Notes under the pieces: model-generated
What the model was told of the DNA's origin: nothing
Seen by the model: the letters and a program-made list of their open reading frames with translations, nothing else
The model's database searches: none
Assembly: GCA_020443325.1 (NCBI GenBank)
Contig: JAGRIK010000173.1
Coordinates: 1 to 45,786 of the forward strand
DNA length: 45,786 nt
Reading direction: 5' to 3'
Source of the DNA: Halioglobus sp.
GTDB taxonomy: Bacteria; Pseudomonadota; Gammaproteobacteria; Pseudomonadales; Halieaceae
Shown here: positions 1 to 9,139 of the stretch, in pieces
How positions within the stretch are numbered: the stretch's first letter is position 1
How the letters are laid out: each line of letters begins with the position of its first letter
Translations under genes and position numbers: made by a program

Positions 1-247
1 CCTCATGCCTGGTCTTCTGTACCTCGAGATCACCGCGAGCAACCCTGAGAGCCTCACGCAACGCAGACAGCTCTGACAACATGCTGCGCGCAGTTTCCGG
101 CCCGACTTCCAGCGCGTTGTATACCGACTGGCGCCCCAGGTAGATGCCCCCCAGCAGAGTGAGCGCCAGCAACAACACTATCGCCAGACTCAGTTTAGGC
201 CCGAGATGGTCCAGTAAACGGGAGAGCGGCGAGGGATTCAGGTTCAT
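1..247 (-). CDS. DUF6776 family membrane protein, N-terminal part (cut by window edge)
   Basis: The minus-strand reading frame starts with ATG at 245-247 and stays open to the window edge, giving the first 82 residues. The product opens with a short cytoplasmic stretch, one transmembrane segment at about residues 17-37 (SLAIVLLLALTLLGGIYLG), and then a charged region rich in Leu, Glu and Arg that looks like a coiled coil. This is the layout of the DUF6776 proteins that follow argC in Pseudomonas and its relatives. It starts 16 bases after the argC stop on the same strand, so it is probably co-transcribed. Its function is unknown. The call relies on topology and context, since the C-terminal part is not visible. 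Confidence 0.6.
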   Translation of the reverse strand, partial: MNLNPSPLSRLLDHLGPKLSLAIVLLLALTLLGGIYLGRQSVYNALEVGPETARSMLSELSALREALRVARGDLEVQKTRHE

Positions 248-263
248 TTGGCGGGAGTCTCCC

Positions 264-1295
264 TCAGGGCAGAAGCCCAACCTGCTGCAAGCCCGCTCTC
301 TCATCCAGCCCGAGCATGATATTCATGTTCTGCACCGCCTGTCCGGATGCGCCCTTGACCAGATTGTCTATCGTCGCCATGACCACCACCGTGTTGCGTT
401 CCTGCGGCACAGCAACGGAAACCTGGCACCTGTTGGCACCCTTGACGGTGCGGGTTTGTGGAAAAACACCCGCCGGCAACACGTCGACGAACGGCTCGTC
501 TTTGTACCACTCCTCGTACAATGCCTGTAAGTCCACACTGGTATCGCTGAGTCGGGCGAACAGCGTAGAGTGTATTCCCCGCACAATGGGTAACAGGTGC
601 GGTACGAACGTCACCTCGACCTTCCCCTGTGCAATATCCGACAGGCCCTGTTCTATTTCGGGCAGATGCCGGTGTCCACTCACCCCATAGGCTTTGAAAC
701 TGCCTGAGACCTCACTCAACAGATTGTCGATTTTGGCCTGCCTTCCGGCCCCGCTGACACCGGAAGCAGAGCTCGCTATCAGGTGCTGGGGATCGACCAG
801 ACCCCGCGCCAGCAATGGCATAAAACCCAGTTGCACGGACGTGGGGTAACAACCGGGGCAGGCCACCAACCGCGCCGCGGCAATTTTCTCGCGGTTGAGT
901 TCCGGCAAACCGTACACCGCCTCAGCCAGCAAACCGGGGCTGGCGTGGCTCTCACCGTACCAGCGCGACCAGAGTGCAGCATCCCGGATGCGATAATCCG
1001 CAGAGAGGTCGATCACCCGGGCTCCGGCGGCCAGCAATTCCGGCACCAGATTCATCGCAACATTGTGTGGCGTGGCGAAAAAAACCACATCGCACGCCGC
1101 CAGTAAACCGACATCCGGCTCGGAGAAGGCCAGGTCGTAGTGCCCCCGCAGATTGGGAAACAGATCATCCACACGTCGGCCGCATTCAGCGCGCGACGTG
1201 ATGGTCACCACCTCCACATCCGCATGCGCTGCCAGCAAGCGCAACAATTCGACACCTGTATAACCGGTGCCCCCCACTATGCCAACTTTAACCAT
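264..1295 (-). CDS. argC: N-acetyl-gamma-glutamyl-phosphate reductase
   Basis: ArgC catalyses the NADPH-dependent reduction of N-acetylglutamyl phosphate to the semialdehyde, the third step of arginine synthesis in the cytoplasm. The 343-residue product has the usual length of the short ArgC form. The N-terminal Rossmann motif [17 protein letters not shown] binds NADP, and the catalytic cysteine is C149 in PGCYPTS. A C-terminal [12 protein letters not shown] segment is also typical. It is the first gene of a minus-strand pair with the DUF6776 gene and is divergent from the chloride channel gene, with 164 bases between the two starts. A possible -10 box (TATACT on the minus strand, about 1391-1396) lies in that gap. 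Confidence 0.97.
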   Translation of the reverse strand: MVKVGIVGGTGYTGVELLRLLAAHADVEVVTITSRAECGRRVDDLFPNLRGHYDLAFSEPDVGLLAACDVVFFATPHNVAMNLVPELLAAGARVIDLSADYRIRDAALWSRWYGESHASPGLLAEAVYGLPELNREKIAAARLVACPGCYPTSVQLGFMPLLARGLVDPQHLIASSASGVSGAGRQAKIDNLLSEVSGSFKAYGVSGHRHLPEIEQGLSDIAQGKVEVTFVPHLLPIVRGIHSTLFARLSDTSVDLQALYEEWYKDEPFVDVLPAGVFPQTRTVKGANRCQVSVAVPQERNTVVVMATIDNLVKGASGQAVQNMNIMLGLDERAGLQQVGLLP

Positions 1296-1459
1296 GTCGC
1301 TATCCCAACCTCTCGCGCATCAGATTCGCGGGAGCAATTAAAGGTTCATTGTGATTCCGCAGTATCGATACCGCCAAACTGCGGGCCGCTAGTATAAAAG
1401 CAATACACGCGAAGATAACTGTTAATATTGTGTTTTTGATATAACCGAGCGGGAATCCG
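1296..1459. promoter_or_regulatory. Divergent promoter region, argC / ClC channel
   Basis: This 164-base gap separates two divergent genes and must carry both promoters. The stretch 1390-1445 is clearly AT-rich compared with its surroundings. On the minus strand a TATACT hexamer at about 1391-1396 fits a sigma-70 -10 box for argC, but no good -35 box lies 16-18 bases away. On the plus strand TGATATAAC at 1437-1445 resembles a -10 box but lies very close to the GTG start. No operator palindrome was seen. Confidence 0.35.
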
Positions 1460-3193
1460 GTGCGACACTGGCTAAACAGCTACAGACGGCATTTAATCAA
1501 CTACGAATCAATCCTCGCCTACTCCGTGCTCGGAGTGGTCGGCGGTGTGGCGTCTGGCCTGATAGTACTGGCCTTTGAACTGGGCATTCGACAGCTGAGT
1601 ATCGGCTTTGGTGTCGGCGGTAACGGCGAAAGCTTCGAATCCCTGCCCCAGTGGATGATTTTTGCCCTGCCAGCCGGCGGCGCCACCCTCCTGGGCCTGG
1701 CCTACACCCTGCTCAAACCGGAGGACCGGGAAACCGGCATCGTGCATGTTCTCAGTCGCATGCATTCACATTACAGCATCCTGCCCTTACGCAACGCCGT
1801 CGTGCAGTTCGTCGGCGGCGCCTTTGGCCTCGCCACCGGGCAATCCGGCGGTCGCGAAGGGCCCGGTGTGCATCTCGGCGGCGCAATCAACAGCCTGCTC
1901 GGGCAGTGGCTGAGCCTGCCAAACAACAGCCTGCGGATGCTGATCGGCTGCGGCACTGCGGGCGGTATAGCAGCCGCCTTCCAAACGCCGCTGGCCGGCG
2001 TACTGTTTGCAATGGAAGTGATTATCGCTGAGTACAGCGTGGTCGGATTTATCCCGGTGATGCTGGCGGCCGTTTCGGCGTCTGCGGTGAGCCGCACATT
2101 GTCACAGGATGACTGGCTGTTCAGCCTGCCGCCGCTGGAACTGAACTCACTTCTGGAGCTGCCTTATATCATGGTGCTGGGGCTCTGCTGTGGCACCGCC
2201 GTTGCAGCCTTTGTGCGGCTGAGTACCTTCGCGGCGCGGTTTTCAGACACTCCCGTTGTGTTGCGTTTTGCGGTGGCAGGTGCAGTGACCGGGGGCCTCG
2301 CCCTGCTGGTTCCCCAGATTCTGGGTCTGGGCTATGACACGTTAACCCTCGCAATGCACGGCGAACTTGCGCTCACTGCCCTGCTCCTCATCGCGCTGTG
2401 CAAGCTGATTGCTACCGCGGTGAGTGTTGGCGTTGGCATGCCGCTGGGCCTGATTGGCCCAAACCTGCTAATGGGCGCCTGCATCGGGGGCCTGGCGGGC
2501 GCCGTCGGCAGTGCGTTGATGCCAGAGCTGGCTTCGGACCCTACCTTCTACGCTGTCATTGGCATGGGCGCAGCCATGGGAGCTGTGCTCAATGCGCCCC
2601 TGGCGGCGATACTGGCCGTGATAGAAATGACACAATCACTCAGCATCAGCATGGCCGCCATGCTGGCGATAGTCACCGCAACCCTCACCAGCACCGGCCT
2701 GTTTCGGCAGAGCGCCGCCCACCAGGCGATGCTGGGGCAGTTGAAGCGTCTCGTGCCCCACGATCCGCTCAACCAGCTCCTTCACAGCACCAACGTTTCT
2801 TCCACGATGGATACCCGGGTAATGCGAGTGCCACTCATCTTCGCGCACAAGGATCTTGAACCACTGCTGGAATTCACACCCGCCTGGTGCGTGGTGGAGC
2901 GGGATGGCCAGGATCTATACCTGGTCAACGGCAGCGAACTGCTCGAATGGCTGAAGCAGGCACCGTTTGAACAGGATTCTGTGGACTTGACCGGCGCCGG
3001 TATCCGCCGGCTGACGACATCCCCACTACCCTTTCAGGCGACCCTGCGACAGGCGATGGACACGATGCGTGCCCAGACAACAGAAGCGGTCTGTGTGTAT
3101 GACCGCAGCGAGAATACCGGCAAGCAGATATTGCATGGCGTGCTGACGCTTGAGAACATCGAGGCCTACACATTGGCCAGTATGAACCAGTAA
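1460..3193 (+). CDS. ClC-family chloride channel/antiporter with C-terminal CBS-like region
   Basis: This 577-residue membrane protein belongs to the ClC family, which moves chloride by channel or proton-exchange mechanisms across the inner membrane. The second selectivity motif is clear: SGGREGPGVHLGG at about residues 130-142 carries the gating glutamate. The third is GMPLGLIGPNLLMGA at about 328-342. The first motif, normally GSGIP, is replaced by ETGIVHVL at about 92-99. After the last membrane helix a soluble region (about 445-577) resembles a degenerate pair of CBS domains, which usually sense nucleotides. The start is GTG at 1460, since no ATG lies close to the first helix; the ribosome site is weak. 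hemJ follows after 32 bases on the same strand. Confidence 0.9.
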   Translation: MRHWLNSYRRHLINYESILAYSVLGVVGGVASGLIVLAFELGIRQLSIGFGVGGNGESFESLPQWMIFALPAGGATLLGLAYTLLKPEDRETGIVHVLSRMHSHYSILPLRNAVVQFVGGAFGLATGQSGGREGPGVHLGGAINSLLGQWLSLPNNSLRMLIGCGTAGGIAAAFQTPLAGVLFAMEVIIAEYSVVGFIPVMLAAVSASAVSRTLSQDDWLFSLPPLELNSLLELPYIMVLGLCCGTAVAAFVRLSTFAARFSDTPVVLRFAVAGAVTGGLALLVPQILGLGYDTLTLAMHGELALTALLLIALCKLIATAVSVGVGMPLGLIGPNLLMGACIGGLAGAVGSALMPELASDPTFYAVIGMGAAMGAVLNAPLAAILAVIEMTQSLSISMAAMLAIVTATLTSTGLFRQSAAHQAMLGQLKRLVPHDPLNQLLHSTNVSSTMDTRVMRVPLIFAHKDLEPLLEFTPAWCVVERDGQDLYLVNGSELLEWLKQAPFEQDSVDLTGAGIRRLTTSPLPFQATLRQAMDTMRAQTTEAVCVYDRSENTGKQILHGVLTLENIEAYTLASMNQ

Positions 3194-3225
3194 GTGAATG
3201 ACGTCGCAAGGCGAGAGGTTGATCC

Positions 3226-3645
3226 ATGTTGTGGCTAAAGGCCTTTCATATTATTTTTGTCGTGTGCTGGTTCGCCGGACTTTTCTATCTGCCGCGAATC
3301 TTTGTGTACTACGCCGCAACCGAACAGGCGGCAGTGCGCGAGCAACTCGCGGTGATGGCGCGCAGGCTGTACCGATTTGTCACCCCTTTCATGTTTATTG
3401 CGATCGCCCTCGGCATCGCGATGATTTTACAGAACCCGGATTATTACCTGTCTGCCCGATGGATGTGGCTGAAATTGGGCGGCGTCGCATTTCTTATCGT
3501 TTATCACTTTGTGTGTGGCCATTATGTGCGCGCCATTAACGACAGTCGCAACCAGCACAACCACGTCTTCTACCGTTTCTTCAATGAAGTCCCAGTGCTC
3601 TTTCTTTTCGCCATCGTACTCCTCGCAGTACTGAAACCCTTCTGA
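3226..3645 (+). CDS. hemJ: Protoporphyrinogen IX oxidase, HemJ type
   Basis: HemJ oxidises protoporphyrinogen IX to protoporphyrin IX in the inner membrane, the penultimate step of haem synthesis in bacteria lacking HemG and HemY. The product has 139 residues, the family length, with four predicted membrane helices. The N-terminal LKAFHIIFVVCWFAGLFYLP carries the conserved histidine and the WFAGLFYLPR signature, and WLKLGGVAFLIVYHFVCG is the third helix. It lies 32 bases downstream of the ClC gene and ends facing the next minus-strand gene. hemL and hemB are found 12 kb further on, so haem genes are scattered over this segment rather than grouped. Confidence 0.92.
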   Translation: MLWLKAFHIIFVVCWFAGLFYLPRIFVYYAATEQAAVREQLAVMARRLYRFVTPFMFIAIALGIAMILQNPDYYLSARWMWLKLGGVAFLIVYHFVCGHYVRAINDSRNQHNHVFYRFFNEVPVLFLFAIVLLAVLKPF

Positions 3646-3686
3646 GCATACTCGGGAATCAAGTCCGTTCGCGCACTACCCAACGG

Positions 3687-4268
3687 TTAAGGTGCAGCTT
3701 CAGGCTGGCTACCTGCGCCCGTTGAATTAAGCGCCGGGTCGATCGCGAGAATGATCAATTGCGGCGAGTCGAGCAACCCCGCGCGGTAATGTCCCTGTGT
3801 CCAGTTCCACCGGCGCGCATGACTCCAGCTTTTCTTGCCGGTGGGGGCGCCTCCTGCATCAGCGGGGCCGAACGCCTCAATCAAGCCTGCCGCTACTGCG
3901 TCAGTGTCGCCTTTGTAGGCCATAACAATTCTGGTCAACGTGGTCGCGTCATCAGGCGCCTCCAGCAGAATGCTTGCTATTGGGTATGAAGCAACCGTCG
4001 GACCAGTGCCGGAGGACTCTTCCTCCTCGCAACCATCGGTCATCGCCGATTTCACACAGTGACTGTACTCGCACTGGACGCTTTTACCCGACTCGTTGGC
4101 TCGGGATGCGTTGACCTCACACCTGCCCCCCAGCTTTTCGGCCTGGGACACCGCTGCACCAAGGACCAGATCGAGATGTAAACCGCTGATTGTGTAAGGC
4201 GACTGAGCCGGCGCACCCGTGGAGGCTATCAGCAAGAACATTCCGGCAAGTATTCTGGGTCTGTGCAT
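3687..4268 (-). CDS. Secreted protein of unknown function
   Basis: The start at 4268 is chosen because a strong ribosome site (GAGGAGTTAGAGGGA on the minus strand) lies just upstream and because it gives a classical signal peptide, MHRPRILAGMFLLIASTGAPAQ, with a likely cut after APAQ. An upstream extension to 4400 has neither. The 193-residue product has no family I recognise. It contains four cysteines in the first half, an acidic EEEESSG patch, and a C-terminal part with W and R residues (KKSWSHARRWNWTQGHYRAG) that suggests a folded periplasmic domain. It is divergent from the sulfotransferase gene and convergent with hemJ. Function unknown. Confidence 0.7.
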   Translation of the reverse strand: MHRPRILAGMFLLIASTGAPAQSPYTISGLHLDLVLGAAVSQAEKLGGRCEVNASRANESGKSVQCEYSHCVKSAMTDGCEEEESSGTGPTVASYPIASILLEAPDDATTLTRIVMAYKGDTDAVAAGLIEAFGPADAGGAPTGKKSWSHARRWNWTQGHYRAGLLDSPQLIILAIDPALNSTGAGSQPEAAP

Positions 4269-4410
4269 TCCCTCTAACTCCTCATCAACAACGGATATGG
4301 GCCAAAAGCGGTTTGTGGGCGCCACTAACCAACCGCTACACAACTTTACCGATAAAATTCTCTCAATAACAATTACACTAGCGCTGTACTGTCCGTCCAA
4401 GGCGAAAGAT

Positions 4411-5655
4411 TTGAACGCTCCACAACAGCCACCGGGTTATATCCAGTTAATCAACGCGATTGGGGAACGCCTCGAACGGATGGCGCTGGTCAAACCGGAG
4501 CTGAGCGCAGAGCAACTCATGAAGCGCGCGCAACAAAAGACAGGTTTGAAAACATGGGGGGATGACGCGTTCAGGCCTGGCCTGGATCAACTTATCGCTG
4601 CGCTCAATACGCAGGCGCAGCTCTCCCAGGTGGGGCGTATCACCGCCTACTACAATTTACTGGATCACCTTTGTGTGCGACTGCGACTGAACAACTACCG
4701 CGCAACACGGCCGGAGGTGGCAGCCCAAACGATCGTGCGCCCGCTGTTTATACTCGGGCTACCCCGCACCGGGACCACTATTCTCCACGAGTTGATTGCG
4801 CAGGACCCCTCCTTCCGCTCACCCGCCAGTTGGGAGGTTGCCCGCCCACTGCCACCGCCGACAGCGCACACCTATAACAGCGACAAACGCATTGCGACCG
4901 TCAGTCGCCTGCTCCGCGTACTGGAGAAATTGACACCGGGGTTCCAGGCGATTCATGCGCTCGGCGCGCAACTGCCCCAGGAATGCGTCTACATGCTGGC
5001 GTCCAGCTTTATCAGCGAGCAGTTCGCCTATATGTACAATGTACCCGATTATCGAAACTGGGCGCTGGAACAGGATATGACCAGCGCCTATGCCTGGCAC
5101 GCCCGCTTCCTGCAACATCTTCAGGTAGACACGGCCCGTGAGCGCTGGGTGCTGAAAACGCCCGCTCACCTCGCGCACCTGGATTACCTGCTCGCACAAT
5201 ACCCTGACGCAGCCATCATCTGGACCCACAGGCGCCCGCTGGAAGCGATCGCCTCTTTCTCCAGCCTCGCCTGCACTTTGCGCCGCGGTTTTAGTGCGAG
5301 TGCCGACCCGGTAATGACCGGCGCATGTGAATTCGAGTACTTTTCCCGGGTAGCGCATCGCGGCGTGACAACCCGTCGCACGCTGGACAACGGCCAGTTC
5401 ATCGATGTCAGCTTCGAGGCAATCTGCGCCGACCCACTGTCCGTTGTCAGCGCCATTTATGACCGCCTCGGGATGCCGCTGACCCACGAGGCCCAGCTCA
5501 GTATGCGTGAATACCTCAGGCGACGACCGCGGAACCTCTATGGCGAGCATCAGTACTCCGCACAGACCTTTGGGCTGGACGCTGCCCAGGAGCAGCAACT
5601 GTACAGTGGGTACCTGTCGGAATACGGCGCCTACCTTGAGGGCGAAGCCGACTGA
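4411..5655 (+). CDS. Sulfotransferase family protein (PAPS-dependent type)
   Basis: Members of this family (Pfam Sulfotransfer_3) transfer a sulfo group from PAPS to a hydroxyl or amine; the substrate cannot be read from the sequence. The PAPS-binding P-loop-like motif is FILGLPRTGTTILHELI, and the second nucleotide site is WTHRRPLEAIASFSSL. The frame is open back to 4219, but that would overlap the divergent secreted-protein gene. I prefer the TTG at 4411, preceded by AAGG at 4399-4402, which gives 414 residues starting just before the conserved helix. ATG at 4297 is an alternative. The coding end is clear. Similar proteins are numerous in marine gammaproteobacteria, often linked to lipid or sterol-like substrates, but that is inference. 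Confidence 0.82.
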   Translation: MNAPQQPPGYIQLINAIGERLERMALVKPELSAEQLMKRAQQKTGLKTWGDDAFRPGLDQLIAALNTQAQLSQVGRITAYYNLLDHLCVRLRLNNYRATRPEVAAQTIVRPLFILGLPRTGTTILHELIAQDPSFRSPASWEVARPLPPPTAHTYNSDKRIATVSRLLRVLEKLTPGFQAIHALGAQLPQECVYMLASSFISEQFAYMYNVPDYRNWALEQDMTSAYAWHARFLQHLQVDTARERWVLKTPAHLAHLDYLLAQYPDAAIIWTHRRPLEAIASFSSLACTLRRGFSASADPVMTGACEFEYFSRVAHRGVTTRRTLDNGQFIDVSFEAICADPLSVVSAIYDRLGMPLTHEAQLSMREYLRRRPRNLYGEHQYSAQTFGLDAAQEQQLYSGYLSEYGAYLEGEAD

Positions 5656-6104
5656 CACTATTTTTTACACTTGCTGCCGTGCCGCTGCATGTATATTTTA
5701 TATTTCTCCAATAAATCAACAGGTTATTAGCACTCGGTACATATATTGCTTAGTCACAATGCCAGGGACGGACAAACGAAACGCGAGCGGTAAGACACGA
5801 GAAGAATAGACGACTCTCGCAGGGGTTTGCGCCTTTCCATGGGATAGCCATGTTCAACCGGATCAAAACCGGCCTGTACCCGGGCCCATCAGTGCTGCCT
5901 GATTCGTTTCTGTCGGGACACCGCGTCCGCATGGAAAGAGGCACAAAAACGCGCGTCCGAAGTGTAAAAAAGTTAGTTAGTACTTCTGCGAATATGTTAG
6001 CCTTCGCCACAAATAGCTCCAACAATAAAATACGCGTATTGCGCTCTACTGGTACCCCTGCGTACTGCGGCCTTTTCTGGCCAAAACCCAAGAGGACCCT
6101 TCAC
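5656..6104 (+). other. 449-base gene-free leader before the di-haem beta-propeller gene
   Basis: No convincing gene fills this gap. The frame of the downstream gene is open back to 5850, but the signal peptide and the ribosome site (AGAGGACC at 6091-6098) place the start at 6105. The first part (5680-5760) is AT-rich and could hold a promoter. A TAAAAT hexamer at about 6025-6030 is another possible -10 box, without a good -35. The middle (5818-5935) is GC-rich with several short self-complementary stretches, so a structured 5-prime leader is possible, but I could not match it to a known riboswitch. Confidence 0.35.
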
Positions 6105-9068
6105 ATGTCGAACATCCGCTCCTTCCGTTGCTCGTTATCCCGTCTTGCGGGGTTGCTATTAAGCAGTATGGTACTGCTGGGTATCAGTACGACACCCGCG
6201 ATTTCACAACCTTCTTTTATAACGTTTGAAAGTGGCCATGTAAGGCCAGTCGCGACGACACCGGACGGCACCAAATTATTCGCGGTCAACACACCGGACA
6301 ACAGGCTGGAGGTTTTCACGGTAAGTGGGGGCTCACTAACACACACCGATTCTATCCCAGTGGGGATGGAGCCGGTAGCGGTCGCAGCACGCACCAACAG
6401 CGAAGTCTGGGTGGTAAACCACCTCTCCGACAGCATCAGCATCATCGACCTTTCCGCCAGTCCGGCAAAAGTTGTGCGCACCCTCCTCGTGGGCGATGAA
6501 CCGCGCGATATCGTTTTCGCCGGAACAGCGTTTAACCGGGCATTTATCACCACCGCGCACCGCGGGCAGCAGCGTTCCGACAGCTCGATTGCGGCGGTAC
6601 CCGGTGCCGGCGATCCGCAACTGAACACCGAGGGAATCGGGCGGGCAGATGTCTGGGTCTTCGACGCAACCAACCTCGGCACGACGATGGGCGGCACGCC
6701 ACAGGAGATTCTCAGCTTTTTTGCCGACACCCCGCGCGGACTCGCTGTCACACCGGATGGCGGTACTGTGTATGTAGCCGCATTCCAGTCAGGTAACCAG
6801 ACCACCTCCATTCTGGAGACAGAGGTGCCCAATGGTTTCGGGACGAACGGCGCACCCGGACCGAGCAGGAACTGCTGGCAGAGTGATGCCGATCCCGCCT
6901 GCGAGGAGCGCGTTTTGGCACCTGAGGTGGGCGTCATCGTCAAATTCGACGGCACCAAATGGGTGGACTCCAAGGGCACGGACTGGAGCAGCAAGGTTAT
7001 GTTCAACCTGCCCGACCACGATGTCTTTTCCATCAACGCCAACACGCTCGCAGCTGGTTCAATCGTCGAGTACGACCATGTCGGCACGATCCTGTTTAAC
7101 CTGGTAGTGAATCCGGTAACGGGCAAGGTCTATGTCACCAACACCGAGTTGCCGAACCACATCAATTTCGAGGGCCCCGGTATTCACGGTGGCAGCACAG
7201 TACAGGGCCGACTGTCGGAGTCGCGCATTACGGTACTCAACCCGGCCAACACGGGTGTCGATGTACAGCACCTGAACCAGCATATCGACTACTCACAACT
7301 GCACACCGATGCCGGCGCCAACCACGCCGCCATCAATGCACAGCGCAATCACAGCCTCGCAACACCTTTGCAACCGGTGGTCTCCAGCGACGGTGAGACG
7401 CTGTATGTGGCGGCCTTCGGGTCCGCCAAAATCGGCGTATTCAATGTTGAGGACATTGAGTCCGCAAACTTTGAGAACGAGTTCGACCCCACAGCGCAGA
7501 GCGCCAACTACATTTCCACGGGTGGCGGCCCCAGCGGGATGGTGCTGGATGAGACAAATAACCGCCTCTATGTCATGACGCGGTTTGGCAACCAGGTCGA
7601 AGTGATTGACCTGAATACCAATGCTACCGTCGAAACCCATACGCTGCATAACCCCGAGCCAGCGGCAGTTGTGGATGGGCGTAAATTTCTCTACGACGCA
7701 TTTGCCACATCGGGAAATGGTGAGGCCTCCTGCGCGAGCTGCCATATCTTCGGTGATATGGATCAGCTGGCATGGAACCTGGGCAACCCGGATGATCACG
7801 TAACCACCAATACACAACCTGCTGCCGTCAATTTTGGTGTGTCCAACTCTTTTCATCCGATGAAAGGGCCAATGACCACACAAACCCTGCGCGGTATGGC
7901 CACTCACGGCGGCCTGCACTGGCGCGGCGACCGTGTGGACGGTTTCTTCGGCACCGACCCGTGTGCAGAATCCAGCGGCGCGCCCTGCTCAGAGGATTCT
8001 TCCTTCCGTAACTTCATTGTTGCTTTTGAGGGCCTGGTAGGGATGGAAGGTACGATCACCACGGGAGAAATGCAGCAGTTTGCGGACTTTGCCCTCGAAA
8101 TCATGCTGCCGCCAAACCCTGTCCGAGCGTTGAACAACGCGCTGTCAACGCAGGCGACCGCCGGCAAAGCGCTCTTTAATGGCCGCACCACCGATACCCT
8201 GACGAACTGTAATGGCTGCCATACACTGGACCCACTGCAGGGCTTCTATGGCACCGGCGGCAAACAGAGCTTTGAGAACGAGACGCAAAATTTCAAAGTG
8301 CCGCACATGCGCAACCTCTATCACAAGATCGGGATGTTCGGGATGTCGAGCGATACGATTTTCACGGGAGACCAGGTTCGCGGATTCGGATTCCTGCATG
8401 ACGGCGGCGTCGATACCGTGGATCATTTCCTCGAGGCCGGCGTATTCAGCGTAAACAACCAGGAGGAGCTCGAGCTCCAGGCTTTCTCCCTGGAATTCCC
8501 GACAGACCTCGCGCCCATTGTAGGCCAACAGGTAACCAGAACGGCTACCAACGGTGCTGTTGCAAACCCTCGCATCAACCTGCTGATCAGCCGGTCGAAT
8601 GCGAACTTCGATTCGCTGATGCTCGGAGGCACAGTGAAGGAGTGTGAACTGATCGTGAAAGGCACATTCAATGGCGCTGAGCGCGGCTGGGTGCGCCAGG
8701 CTAACGGGCAGTTCCGCTCTGATGTCGACGATTTTGTCAGCGACTCAACCCTGCGCAGTTACGCCGTGTCGCAGGGCCCGCTCACGTATACCTGCGCCCC
8801 TCCCGGATCAGGCATCCGCATGGGCATCGACCGGGATGAGGACAACGTGCTGGACGGACTCGATAACTGTCCTGCGGTGGCGAACGCCTCGCAGGTCGAC
8901 ACCAACAATAACGGTCTCGGCAATGCCTGTGACCCGATCACCGACAGCGACGGTGACGGCGTACTGGATGATTTCGACAACTGCCCCGCCATTTATAACC
9001 CGGACCAGTTGGACAGCGACAACAACGGCAGGGGCGACATCTGCGAAGGTCTGCCCCCCGGGTGCTAG
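6105..9068 (+). CDS. Secreted YVTN-type beta-propeller / di-haem cytochrome c protein with calcium-binding TSP3 repeats
   Basis: This 987-residue exported protein starts with a signal peptide ([20 protein letters not shown], cut near AISQ). Residues about 30-530 form repeated WD/YVTN-like blades, for example [13 protein letters not shown] and [20 protein letters not shown]. Two c-type haem sites follow: CASCH at 543-547 and CNGCH at 702-706, a region resembling di-haem cytochrome c peroxidase/MauG-like proteins. Residues about 905-985 hold thrombospondin type 3 calcium motifs such as [15 protein letters not shown]. The combination suggests a periplasmic or surface redox protein. Its electron partner and substrate are unknown. 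An Lgt-like gene follows after a hairpin terminator. The start is set by the signal peptide and ribosome site. Confidence 0.88.
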   Translation: MSNIRSFRCSLSRLAGLLLSSMVLLGISTTPAISQPSFITFESGHVRPVATTPDGTKLFAVNTPDNRLEVFTVSGGSLTHTDSIPVGMEPVAVAARTNSEVWVVNHLSDSISIIDLSASPAKVVRTLLVGDEPRDIVFAGTAFNRAFITTAHRGQQRSDSSIAAVPGAGDPQLNTEGIGRADVWVFDATNLGTTMGGTPQEILSFFADTPRGLAVTPDGGTVYVAAFQSGNQTTSILETEVPNGFGTNGAPGPSRNCWQSDADPACEERVLAPEVGVIVKFDGTKWVDSKGTDWSSKVMFNLPDHDVFSINANTLAAGSIVEYDHVGTILFNLVVNPVTGKVYVTNTELPNHINFEGPGIHGGSTVQGRLSESRITVLNPANTGVDVQHLNQHIDYSQLHTDAGANHAAINAQRNHSLATPLQPVVSSDGETLYVAAFGSAKIGVFNVEDIESANFENEFDPTAQSANYISTGGGPSGMVLDETNNRLYVMTRFGNQVEVIDLNTNATVETHTLHNPEPAAVVDGRKFLYDAFATSGNGEASCASCHIFGDMDQLAWNLGNPDDHVTTNTQPAAVNFGVSNSFHPMKGPMTTQTLRGMATHGGLHWRGDRVDGFFGTDPCAESSGAPCSEDSSFRNFIVAFEGLVGMEGTITTGEMQQFADFALEIMLPPNPVRALNNALSTQATAGKALFNGRTTDTLTNCNGCHTLDPLQGFYGTGGKQSFENETQNFKVPHMRNLYHKIGMFGMSSDTIFTGDQVRGFGFLHDGGVDTVDHFLEAGVFSVNNQEELELQAFSLEFPTDLAPIVGQQVTRTATNGAVANPRINLLISRSNANFDSLMLGGTVKECELIVKGTFNGAERGWVRQANGQFRSDVDDFVSDSTLRSYAVSQGPLTYTCAPPGSGIRMGIDRDEDNVLDGLDNCPAVANASQVDTNNNGLGNACDPITDSDGDGVLDDFDNCPAIYNPDQLDSDNNGRGDICEGLPPGC

Positions 9069-9076
9069 CCCTCCTC

Positions 9077-9118
9077 CCGGGAATACGTGCAATGCGGTAA
9101 GCTTGCACGTATTCCCGG
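9077..9118 (+). terminator. Hairpin after the di-haem propeller gene
   Basis: A perfect 16 bp inverted repeat (arms 9077-9092 and 9103-9118, sequence CCGGGAATACGTGCAA and its complement) encloses a 10-base loop. It begins 8 bases after the stop codon at 9066-9068. There is no run of T after it, so it is not a standard intrinsic terminator, but it could stall polymerase or protect the mRNA 3-prime end. The next gene starts 21 bases later. Confidence 0.6.
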
Positions 9119-9139
9119 CCAACCCACCCAGAGCCCGCT

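Noticed and set aside
4819-5658. Long minus-strand open frame inside the sulfotransferase gene
   Set aside because: It is a shadow of the plus-strand gene, lacks a ribosome site and resembles no protein family, while the plus frame has clear PAPS motifs.
5818-5935. Cyclic di-GMP or other known riboswitch before the di-haem gene
   Set aside because: Some G- and A-rich segments look suggestive, but the conserved core of known riboswitch classes could not be found.
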